Positions 49,916 to 61,000 of a DNA stretch of 64,000 bases are shown in pieces. The position numbers and the translations under genes are program-made. The notes below the pieces were generated by a model, which ran no database searches, had not been told where the DNA came from, and worked only from the letters and a program-made list of their open reading frames with translations. Position 1 is the first letter of the stretch, and the number at the start of each line of letters is the position of its first letter. This DNA is from Monarcha castaneiventris obscurior (taxonomy: Eukaryota > Chordata > Aves > Passeriformes > Monarchidae), in assembly GCA_026261815.1 (NCBI GenBank), contig JAMPIT010000379.1, positions 7,886,001-7,950,000 on the forward strand. Reading direction: 5' to 3'.

Positions 49916-52900
49916 GCGAGATTGCTAAAAATTAGAGTTAGGTGAACAGAACTTCATTTCCTGAGAATTCGTTCTTCTAAAACATCTTCTTGCAAGCCTG
50001 AACAGCAGGCCTAAGTCTAACTCTCAGATCTCTTCTTGTTTGTGTGACACACAGGGATAAACTCAGATACTCTGCATAAAAGCCAGATCCATTTTCCTTC
50101 CCTTACACAACAATACAAAGCTGCCCATACTCCAAAAGCTGCAGCTCTGAATGATCAAATGCAGCAAATTGTCAACGGTCCTAAAGCAGCTTCACTAAAT
50201 CCACTCCTCAGTAACAAAAAACTTGCCCTGGAGTTCAGCTCCCAGCAAGAGCTACGCAGCAGAGCCCTGTATATACTTATCTAGGGAAAACATATTGCAT
50301 ACAGCACTTTGCTATCTCATGCCCTAATTAAAGGTATGCAAATATACCTGCAATCTTGCCCTAGAGACCCACTAATTTGCATTTTTTCCTCATAGAATCA
50401 TTTTGACTTATTGGCATGACTGTAAGTTATCTGAAACATGAGGTGATATCATGAACTCTTCCTCAAAATTGCTTTCAGAAACTGGAAGAACCTTTGATTT
50501 GCCCCATTACTAGGTACCTACTATGCAATCCACAACCATCAATTTAGAGCAAAATTCTGGACCTGAGGTGAAAACTTATTTTTCCTCCATTCATCAGAGA
50601 AATGCACTTCACCATACAATTTTGCTGAGGTCAAAAAGAGCATACTTGTCAAAGCAAAGCATTTAAACAGATTTTTCTATATGTTAGTATGAATTCAAGG
50701 ATGTATTTATAAAATTTTAATGTTCATGTTATATTTTAAGGTCAAATTAGAATACTTCCATATTAGAAAGATACATCTTACATCTCTCTCTCTTAATTTG
50801 TATTTTTACATACAATTATTCATAAATTGGCTTCAAAATTTGACTTTAAAATGAAGAGTTCATACTATAGTGAATTAGCTATTTTTTGTGGCTTTTCCAG
50901 CCCATGTTTAAAATTTTAAACTTTGGTCAAACTAGGAAAACGTTTTAGTTTTCATCATATGAGAACTAAAGTTACTGGATACTGCAGTTCAAATACAGTG
51001 CCCTTCAGACCAAAATTAAAGGACTTCATTTCTACTTAAGGAGAACATAATTTAAGTGTGAACAGAGACAAGAGAAAAACATCTTTTCTGTGCTTGTTTC
51101 ACAGCAAACGAACACTTAGGAGCCTGTTAAAGTAAACAATGCCTGTAGAAGCAAGTACAGCTTGGTGCTTAAGATAGAGGACCAAATACAAACAGGCAGA
51201 GAAAACAGTCTTATCTTTTCTCTTCCTCTTTATTTCTACCTGCATGTGGTTGCAGCATTTAACCTGTGCAAGCTCAATTTCTTTAGCTGATGACATTTGG
51301 ATTGTGCTGGTAATTAGCCTGGGGAGGCAAAGACTAATGACCCCAATTATCGCTGGAGGCACAGCTGGAGAGTCTTAAAAGCTAAAGTTTATCAGAGTGT
51401 GTGTGGGGGTGGAGGGTGTTCCAAACAGAACAGCTTCCCACAACCTAAGATGTCTAAATATGGTTGTAGTGTTCTTGCTCTGTATTGTAAATTGAAGTCT
51501 TTCATTGGCAAAAAGCAGGTTTTTTTGCTGCAATGTTATTTTATGACAACGAGAACTTTTGAGAAGGATAAGCACCCCATTTAAAATACCCACGTGCATT
51601 CAAAAGAGCCTTTTATTTCTGTCCTGTGTAGCCCTGCTAATAGCGTATTGCCACTACTAGCAGCAGATGTCATTCTTGTAGTGTGTTTGGAAGGCCTCTG
51701 TTGGCAGAAGGAGATATTTATGACTCACCCACAATGTGGTAGTGCAGAAAATGCAGCCTTGGTTTGAGAGCAGAGTCCCTGAGAAATGGGGATGCAGGAA
51801 GTGGCAAATACTGACATGATGTGGCAAGAGGTGGGTCCAGTACGGATGACCCCACAGCTGTGCTCAGGTCTCCATAGATTTCAGTTAAAAAACCCCAAAA
51901 CATACAAGACAAGGAAAAAGAACACCTCAAGCTGGACAGAACTGGTCTTTGGGGTAACAAATAGAACAAAGAAATAGCATCTAATACCTGCAAGGAGTAC
52001 CTTGTATGTGCAGTAAATCTGGATATAATCTGGCACTGAGGAGCATTGAAGAAAAAGAACTATACAGAAGTGTTAGCAAATACACAAATGGTGGATCCCA
52101 AGAGGGTCATGGGAGTAGAAACCAGTAACATGAACATCACAGTCCTCCTGAAAAAGGACTCCAGATGCCAGTGATGCCTTCTAACACCCCTCCACACACC
52201 AAACCCCAGAGCGAAGCCACTGACCTTTGGATTCAATGGAGCAGGAGAAGGGTGAGCATAACCTTAGGAAAAGGGGTAGAGGCATCTGTTGTAAATTTAG
52301 TAGTATCATTACTATTGTTGACATTTTTCTGTATCAGTATTCTGGTTACACTATTTTTGTTTTTCTGTCCAATTAGACACAAGCTAATGATGGTGCTTGA
52401 ATTAAACTCCTAATATTTCCACTATATCTACACGGAATTCTTTGCTTTACAGATAGATAAAATTATATATATGCCATATTTTTAAGTATTTATTTATATA
52501 AGGCATGTTTGCATTCCCCATAATAAAGGTTCTGATCATGACACTACACAGTTTATTAAATAAAAACTAGGTTGGAATTCCTTACTGGTAATTGCTTCAC
52601 AGCACAACTCATGATAGTTCAAATCAGCCAATTCTTAGCAACATGACGTCTCTATTACAGTTGCCCTGTTGGACATTTTGCCTCTCTGACCACGCAAAAT
52701 GTATGTCTTGCCCTTATGATCTCTGAAAAGAGATACAAGGACACAGTGTAAGGGCCATCTAGAAGGAGAGGGCTTGCAGCAGCTACTCAAGACTGGCACT
52801 GTCAGTTTCTTGTAACATCATACTTAGAAATATTGGAAGAGGTATAACAAAAGTATTAGCAGAAATCATTCACAAAACTTTTCTAAAGAGCAAGACAGGA

Positions 52901-54019
52901 TTCCATTTTCTCTGAGAATATGACTGTTCTCATAAAGAAAACAAGCAGTCTTCTCATTGTATCATAATGAAAACCTAGGTATAGTGCTGTGTGGGTTTGT
53001 GTGGGACTACAGTCTAAAATATTTTTACACTACATTATCTGTTAATATTCTTCTAAGAAAATCGAAACTTGCCCCTCCAGATTTCAGTCCAGCTGTATAT
53101 TTTGCCTCTGTTTCTGAAGAACTTTGTAGTGTCCCAGGCAGACAAACAGGGGCCAGCCCTGCCAGTTTGGGGAACTCAGTGAGTACACGCTCTCCCCAGG
53201 CACATTGCAGACACAAAATTGATGCTCTTCACTTTGGTCAGAGGAAAGATCACTCCCAGCCCAGGAAAATGGTGAGCTCTGTGTATCCTAGACCTACCTA
53301 CGAGGATCAGGTGGGTACCATGGAACTCCATTTTAAACCTCCATTGAGAAAGCTGCTCTTGGAAGAGGGTCTCTTCCATGGTCCTCAGGCTCCATTAGGG
53401 TTCAAATGTAGCAGACTGAACCATCCTCCTAGATACATTTTTTATTTCACTGTCAGAAGTATAGTATTCCTTTGAAGTACAAAACTACTTCCATTGTCTA
53501 AAATGAGACTCTTCGTGTGTGAGAAGAGTGCATAGATTGTGCGCAAATATAAGCAACAGTGGGGTATTTCAAAGGTAAGAGAAATTGAAGATATACCTCA
53601 GTGACATGAGGTGACATTTCACTTGACGAAATGGTAGTAATCCATTTCAAGACCCAGGAAAAAGTACATAGAGACAGCTACCTTTATATTTTCCTTTCGG
53701 AGACAGAGTTTCTCCAACAGTTATTATACTTTTGGCTCACTGAACTTGAAGTATTTTTTAGGACTAAATAGACCCCATGGATGTTTAGTTTTTTAGTTAA
53801 ATGCATGTTCAGTTTTACAGATCATGACCAGAGTTGTCCAAAGCTATCAACGAATTAAAAATACTCTGTTCAGACAAGCCGTACCTCTGAATTAACATCT
53901 CCAGGAATGAAGGCATTTCAAATAAACAAAACAGATGGGCTAAATATTGTACACATAATCAACAGACAAAGGGGAAAAAAATTCCACGTTTTAGTCTTGT
54001 TCATCTGCATTTAGACTGC

Positions 54020-54620
54020 ATTGAATTCACACGGTCGTGTAAGGAGAGAAAATTAGCCAAGATTCATTTACGAACTACACACGCCAAAGTAACAAGTGAG
54101 CTAATATGATGCTAGGAGGGCGTGTTGTCCCTAATCTCCCCAGGTCCCCCCGTGACACAGCCCCTCTGCCAGCAGTGCCAGAGCCTCGCTGTCTCCTGCA
54201 GCTGAGCCGCTCATTAGTACCGCGGCTGATAGCATCAGCACACTGTGCTGCAGCCAAAGATAACAGAGAAAATGAAAGTAGTAATTTTCTTCAGCTCAGG
54301 CTTTTTCTCCACTTTGATGTGATTTGTTAGAAACGCACTTAGTAATTTGAGAGCGTTCCTTTTCTTCCCCAGTCAGGTTCCAGCACTACTTTCACGGTGC
54401 CCTGGGGTGCCTGTCACTCTCTGACATCTGTTACAGTGGAAGGCCATCAGCTGGGTTTGCATGTCAAAAACAAATTCTCAGTGGGGTCCACCATTTCCCT
54501 GCGCTGTTGCCGTGCAGCAAAGTAGTATCTATTGATCACTGACTGTAACTGTGGTAGGTCAACAATTACTGCTGATGGGAGCTCTCTTGCGCCTCAGTGC
54601 AGCAGCACGCATTTATGTTG
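54020..54620. promoter_or_regulatory. candidate conserved non-coding element / enhancer
   Basis: This segment has about 18 CpG dinucleotides in 600 bp while its flanks have almost none. It includes a CCGCGG core near 54220 and words resembling transcription factor sites: AGATAA at 54259-54264 (GATA type), CTCATTAG near 54209 (homeodomain type), and CATCTG and CAGCTG E-boxes near 54425-54452. It has no repeat similarity and no long homopolymers. Frames are short (60-74 codons), so it is not obviously an exon. It could be an enhancer, an unmethylated island or a small non-coding exon. The call rests on composition only. Confidence 0.3.
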
Positions 54621-54900
54621 TTCTAAATGAGCAGGTGGAGGGGAGGGGACTTGGGTATGTGAGATGAGGAAAGGCTCTGCTCCTGAGCAGCACTTTATAA
54701 ACAAAGAAACTTTAAAGCACTTAAATGTATAAAAAGAATACCACATTATCTAATACAGCGTATCCATCTGACACAAGAAAAAAAAAGGGAAATTGAAACT
54801 TGCACAAGATTAAATGTCTACATCAAAAAGTCAGAGATGATAATGAATTATTCCTAAACTCTCTCAATGCTTCATCCTACATCTGATGTTTCAAATACAA

Positions 54901-54917
54901 ACACACACACACACACA
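54901..54917. repeat. (AC)n microsatellite, 8.5 units
   Basis: Perfect AC dinucleotide run, preceded by AAATACAA. Confidence 0.95.
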
Positions 54918-56924
54918 ATTAAAGAAGAGCTAATGTATTTAAGTATTAAAGTATTAAAAGAATTTCTGCTTAGAAACAGAGCTATTTTAGACAGTATTTC
55001 TTCCTTTACTTTTTAACACATTAGAAGACTTTGCAACTTCAATCAAATCAATTCCACACTACAGACAAAAATCTAATTGTAGGTAGGAGAATAGCACAGG
55101 TGATAGCCCTACATATATGTAGACTCTTAGGGGTTTAAAGGAGAAAATAGCATAAAATTCAAGCCAGAAATTTGGTAGTGATGTGGAATAACACATGGGC
55201 TTTGTAACAGGGGTGAAAATATATAAATGTCAAGCCGGTCTCACTGCCCAGAGCCTTTGTACTTCAGTGATTAGATTTCCCAAACCAAGATCTTGTTTTA
55301 ACCATAGCTTCTAAGATAGAGTGCAATTGGTCACCGGCACATACCTTGAAGATATGCTGTTTGTGAAAACTCCCTGTCAAGTCAATTGGGCAAATAAAAA
55401 ATCTGATTTCTATCATTCTACCTCTTCCAGATTGGAAAGAAACAAATGGTGATTTAAGTATATACTCTACCAACCATGCTAAATGTATTGCTGTTAGAAA
55501 CAGGACCAAGAAAGGTGTTCTGGAGTTCTAGAGTTCTCTAGCCCGTCTCACACACTGTTCTGTGTCTTCTCCCAGTATGACCAAGGTCTTTGTTTCTGCA
55601 CCCCAATATCTCCTGGTCAGAAGACTCTTCTCATGCCAGACTACATGACCACCAGTGCCCGGAGCTCCTAACTTCTCTCTGGGAAAGAAGGTCTGCAGTT
55701 CTGATCTCCCAAATAAACCTGAAATAATGAAACAATGCAAGTCCTCTCATGTCTTATCAGAGATGATATTTTGTCTCTGAAATAACCCCTAACGTGCCTT
55801 GTACTGGTACATTTGGTAAAGGGGCTGAAATGACCCTGTCTTAACCTTATAAACCACTCGTGAGCAGAGCAGAGCTACTCACTCTACTGCGTTCATGTTT
55901 TCATCAACTCTCTTCCCCATCTTGACATGAAACAGAGACTAAGGAACAAACACACAGAGACTGACAAATGTTACTCTACAAACAAAAAATCCCTCCATCC
56001 AGAGAAACAATACTTTGCTAAACTTACCATGACACATTAAAAATTAATTAGTTTCATGGCACCTCAACAGAGACCAGGGATGGGTGGAAACAGGAATTAG
56101 GCACTGGTATTTTTCCATCAACAAGAAAAGAAAATAGGAAACAGAAACATAGGTAAACAGAAAATGAAAATCATTATTTTTTTAGATCACAGCAGACAGT
56201 TCCAATGTTAAAGGCTGAGCTTGAAATATCAGAAGTGCCCAAAAAATAACAGGACAAATAATTGATAGAATCAAATCCAAAACTTAAGAAAGTGCAAATG
56301 AGAGATGTTTGAATTACTAACACCAGTAGGGTGTAGGTGAAAGGGCTAAAACACTTCCACTAATTACAATAATACACCATGGAATTAAACCATGGCAACA
56401 GTCTTGTTGCTTTCAAACAAAGGACATGATTTGAAACTTGTGATAGGAAAGAAAGTAAGGGATAGAATTACAAATGAAGTGGATTGGAAAGGTTTCTGGA
56501 TTCAGTTATACCCAAACAAATAGCTGGTGATAACTATAATATTTAAGACTCTGTCTTTCAGAAAAATAACAACATGGTGCTTCCTCTGCATTGCTTAAAA
56601 CTTCGACAGCATAGCAGGGGATAAATTTTTTTCTCATGTATGTACCTATTTGTTTCATATTCAGAAATTCTAAAGAGTAATTGAATACATGAAAACATCT
56701 TTTCTGTATCTCTAAAAAGAGGTTTTTTCCCCTTCCTGTGTTTAAAAGAATAAAGCAAAGTACAAGTAACTTGGGATACAGATCTAGTACCAACGTTCCA
56801 GGGGCATCTGTCATGGAAAATACAGTTATATGATCATAAATCAAGTCAAATGCAGAAAAAACCTATTCAGACTGTACTTTTCTCTTTTGTTCCAATAATT
56901 TCTGAAGCTTCTCTCTTACAAGGA

Positions 56925-57323
56925 TAGTCTAAGAGAGTTGGATCTGTTCAGCCTCCAGAAGAGACGACTGAGAGGCGACCTCATCAATGTCTGTCAGTAT
57001 CTGAAGTGAGGGTGAAAAGAGGATGGGGCCAGGCTCTTCTCGGTGGCACCAGGCAATAGGACAGGAGGAAATGGGCAGAAACTGATGAGCAGAAAGTTCC
57101 ACCTGAGAATGAGGAAGGACTTCTTTATTCCGCAGTAACCAAGCACTGTAAGAGATTGCCCAGAGAGGCTGTGGGGTCTCCCTCACTGGAGATATTCTAG
57201 AAGCATCTGGACACAATCCTGTGCCATGTGCTCAAGGATAAACCTGCTTGAGCAAAGATGTTGGACCACATGAACCACTGTGGTCCTTTCCAACCTGACC
57301 CATTCTGTGAGTCTGTGATTTCT
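56925..57323 (+). mobile_element. CR1 LINE, ORF2 C-terminus plus 3' UTR, sense
   Basis: About 400 bp. It begins GGATCTGTTCAGCCTCCAGA (the conserved 'glFsLekrRlRGDLi' segment of CR1 ORF2) and continues with GGGGCCAGGCTCTTCTCGGT, AGAAAGTTCCACCTGAGAAT, GAGATTGCCCAGAGAGGCTG and GGGGTCTCCCTCACTGGAGA. It ends with GTGGTCCTTTCCAACCTGAC and the terminal ATTCTGTGAGTCTGTGATT. The frame is interrupted by stops and indels. The 3' UTR type (cagaaagttccacctga) differs from the copies at 16795 and 31012. Confidence 0.93.
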
Positions 57324-57888
57324 GGAGTAAGTTTGCCATGTGCAACCACAAACACTGCTTTTGTGGCCTCTAATTGTAATCACCTCATGCCTTTCTTCTT
57401 CTCAACTATTGTACTTCCAATTCATTGCTATGTCTCCAGTATAAAAATGCTTCAGTTTAGCCTAACTTGCTTTTTTTAATAAAAATTTAAACTTCTTTGT
57501 TGAACCTTATCTCTGGATGTCACAGGAATCTACCACGACAGATTTGCTGCACTTCTATATATGTTGTTTTCTTCCAGTACCATAAAATTATCTCTCAATA
57601 ACTTCAGCTCACTTGCAAAATCTTCTACTTTCTACCTCCTTCCAAAATTCTTTATAAATCATACTTTTTTGTACTTTGGGGCTTCGGGGGTGTGGTGAGG
57701 GGAATATCATTGACGGGTTTATTTTTGTTGTTGTTGCTTTTAATTCTTATTCTGTTTATTAAAGTCTCTGTTGCCCAGTTAAATAAAAATAAAATAATCA
57801 AATAACCCTGGAAACATTTTTACTGTTGTTGAACACCTTATTCTTTCATTCAGGTTGTTTCTTCCTTTTGTTTCTTCCTGGCTCCCAG

Positions 57889-58014
57889 CGGTACAATGCA
57901 TACTGGTTCACTCACCGCTTTAAATATGTCCAGGGAGAATCTGCAACCATGAAGGAAAAGCTCCAGATTCTTCTTCCCTCATTGTGCAATGTGATCAGCA
58001 ACACAGAATTTTAA
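57889..58014 (+). CDS. candidate terminal coding exon, unidentified
   Basis: A long pyrimidine-rich run (about 57841-57886) ends in CTCCCAG, a good splice-acceptor shape. After it, a frame stays open for 41 codons to TAA at 58012-58014. The translation starts RYNAYWFTHRFKYVQGESAT and ends in SNTEF. A possible polyadenylation signal AATAAA lies at 58110-58115, about 100 bases past the stop. I do not recognise the family. The same frame also extends upstream to an ATG at 57826, but those residues are encoded by the pyrimidine tract and are unlikely to be real. There is no other exon in the window to pair with it. It could equally be a chance frame behind a cryptic acceptor. Confidence 0.22.
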   Translation, partial: RYNAYWFTHRFKYVQGESATMKEKLQILLPSLCNVISNTEF

Positions 58015-61000
58015 AATGTAGTAAATTCCATTTTTTAGTCTATACTTGGAAACTTCTTTTAAAAGTAAAAACCAATCTAGTCACTTCATTAAGACCTTTA
58101 AAATATATTAATAAAGGCTATGGCAGCATATTCTCATATAGTAATACTCTGATAGAAGATTTGTTTATTGTATTTAGGTATTGTTTCTAGACAATTATTT
58201 CTATTTTCCCTGTCTAGAATTTGACTGATTAAGAGAACTTTCAGGTTATATAAGTGTAAGCTTTTTGAGTGGTGTAAAAAATGACTGGAGTTCTCACATT
58301 GACAGTAACAGCAGAGCAGAGACAGAAAAAGAGCAAAATTAACAACTGTTTAATTGCTGTGTGGAAATGGGTTCTGTATGGATACTGATCTAAATTTCCC
58401 AATAAGCACCCTAATGAACAAAAAGAAAAAGAATTTGAAAAACCAAATTCTTATCAGTCAGGTAATCTGCACAAAATGCATTTTTAGCTCTCTGCAATAT
58501 TGCAAAGATCTACCATATGGACTAATGCTGCTAACCCTACTTGAGACCACAAACTTAATGAGACAATTTAAGCAAGTCAGGAGATAAGCTGTGCTTTTCT
58601 GTTTGGTGTTGAATTTCATGAATAACAAGGAAGAATTATCATTAACCACCTTTGTAAATGTAGCAGAAATACTCCTAAGAAAGCAGAAGCAATTGAAATT
58701 GCACAAAGTTCATGCCATGCGGTAGATTAAAGTATGTCTTGAAAGAACCACAAATTGTATTTAAATTGGATAAATGCAGCATACCTTGCTCTTTTGCAGT
58801 TTAAATTGCAATTCAGTTCCTAATCAGTCAGATAATTTCAAATAGGAAATAATAATGGAGTCTGTTTCCATATCAGTGACTACATGCAGAGCAAATTTCG
58901 CTGAAATAATCCAATTATTCTTTCTTTTTACTTTGATATCATGCTGCCTCCAAGTAATTACCAGAAAAGTTGGACAGATGTAGTTCCGTAGGAATTATGC
59001 TGGTACCAGCAGCTAGGATTCAAATACCATGTAGGAACCAGCAAGTGAAACACTTAATTCCTGGATGGTGCTCCTTGTTAACATAAAGTTTTTTGCTGAG
59101 AGTTACTTGGGCTCTGGCAGTTCCTTTGATGACTCTTACCCTGGTGATCTGAGATTTTATATTCCCCAAATACTTGGCAGATGTGGTTTGTGCTGGAGGT
59201 GACCAGGTACACTTGGCCACTCCTTGACTGGCATTTAGGGCAAACAGTCAAAAAGGGGCTTTGCTGGCCCATCAGCAGAGATGTAGAGATGTCCACTTTG
59301 CTCTGTTCAAGCTGCCATAGCACAAATGATCAGGTGTTGTCTGTGAGGGACTTGGTCCTCTGCTGGGAGGACACTGGAGACACCATTTGCTGCAGTGGCA
59401 CACAGGAACTTTTCTCCTCTGGACCTGACATTTTGGCAGTACATGACATGTTCATCATGGCTGCTCTCAACAGAGGAAATGAAAAAGGGTGTAAGAGCTC
59501 CTCAGGGATTGCGAATATTTTATTTTTAACATCATGTTTACTAATGGGACTATGTTTACGTAGAAGAGATAAAAGCTCTCATATATATTTCTATTTGTGA
59601 TCCAGCATGATTTCTACTAGCCTCTGACAGTTTCCATCTGACATAACACAAGAGACTTGTGCCTTATTAGTGGCTTTTTATTCTTTACTTTTTTCCTTTT
59701 GGGATAATAATAGGAGAAAATAATTTTAAACACCTTTGGAGACTGTACCTCTTGCATAGGCTTATGCAAGAAAACTGATTTATCAAGCTAGCTAATATGT
59801 CAGAGTTCTATGACGTTTTTAAAAGAAAAAATCATTTTGAAAGGAAAAGTAATTCTTCATCCTACACTAAATTAGAAGTTTTTGTTAAGAAAATGGAAGT
59901 GAAATGGAACCATTTCTTGTATCACAGAAGCCAAATTTTCTGTCATAGCTCTGAAATATCTCTCTTGCCAAATGTATAAGGCAAATATTTGTTACTAGGG
60001 TTGTGTTATGTACAAGTTGTTCCTAAATAATTCAAGAAAATGGTTCATGCTGAAACCTTACAAATCTACTTTTTTAATTCCCTGTCTATATTCATCCATT
60101 CAGGCCAGTAATTCACTTTCTCCCTGTTGGACTGCTATTAACAATGAAGGCAAATTTTGCAGCAGTGCTACTTTCATGCAGCCTTTGACTTTTTAACTCT
60201 TCAAATCCAGATGACTGATACATTTTCTTCTCCTTTACTCTTTTATATATCCAAGTATTCCTTTCTGAAACTTAGTGAAACAAATTCTTTTAGTATTGTT
60301 TAAGACAAAATTTTCCTATGAAAGAATAGTCAAGAAAATGGAACCTTCTCTTCTTATACACAGCTAGCATTACGTATTTCCCACTGATGGTCTAAACACA
60401 CAAATTACAGTCTATACTCATGGCTACTGAAAATACAGGCTTCAGTTCAAGAGATCTTCAAGTAAAACTCTCCACAGTAAACTTCACTGTCTATCTTATT
60501 TTACTTCCACATTCTTCTCCTACAAAACTGATGGTGGAGTTTTTTTTCAGAAGGTGAACCTGTGAAGCCTCATAAAGTTAACTTCACTTGCAGATGGAGA
60601 GATGTGGCCCTCTGTGTTGTGTGCTTATGCAAAGCAGTCATTTGCTTTTTGGTACGTAGATTTTAGGAGTCTGACATCATATTTACTGTCCCAAAATCTG
60701 AACTGGACTCTAAAAGATCATTAAAACCATCACCAGGAGTAAATAAAAAAGGAAGAACAACAAAGGTATGATGCACTTGGCCTTGCTGAAAACCAGTGGA
60801 GGCAGAGTCAGTAAGAAAAGATTCCTCTCTTTCAATGAAATAAGGATATGTATTTAAAAAAAACCCCAAAATCTGTGAAATACAAGGCCACTTTGGACAC
60901 ACCAGGACTGATATGGGACTTAATCCTTTCCAGAAATCAAAGGAAACACAACCAGCAGTGTCCTCTGCATTTCCCTCTTTTTTTCTTTTCTCTACATTCC

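Larger units (their letters stand above)
49916..56924. other. unique sequence, no gene recognised; contains candidate regulatory islands
   Basis: About 7 kb. It contains an inverted pair of octamer motifs (50336-50382), a 172-codon plus-strand frame at 52957-53475 with no recognisable domain, the CpG-richer island at 54020-54620 (listed separately) and an AC microsatellite at 54901-54917. No recognisable transposon. The 172-codon frame lies in locally GC-richer sequence, where stop codons are rarer, so I do not call it a gene. Confidence 0.5.

Noticed and set aside
57677..57702. Possible G-quadruplex (G4, G5, G2, G4).
   Set aside because: The third run is only GG, so the standard four-run criterion is not met.
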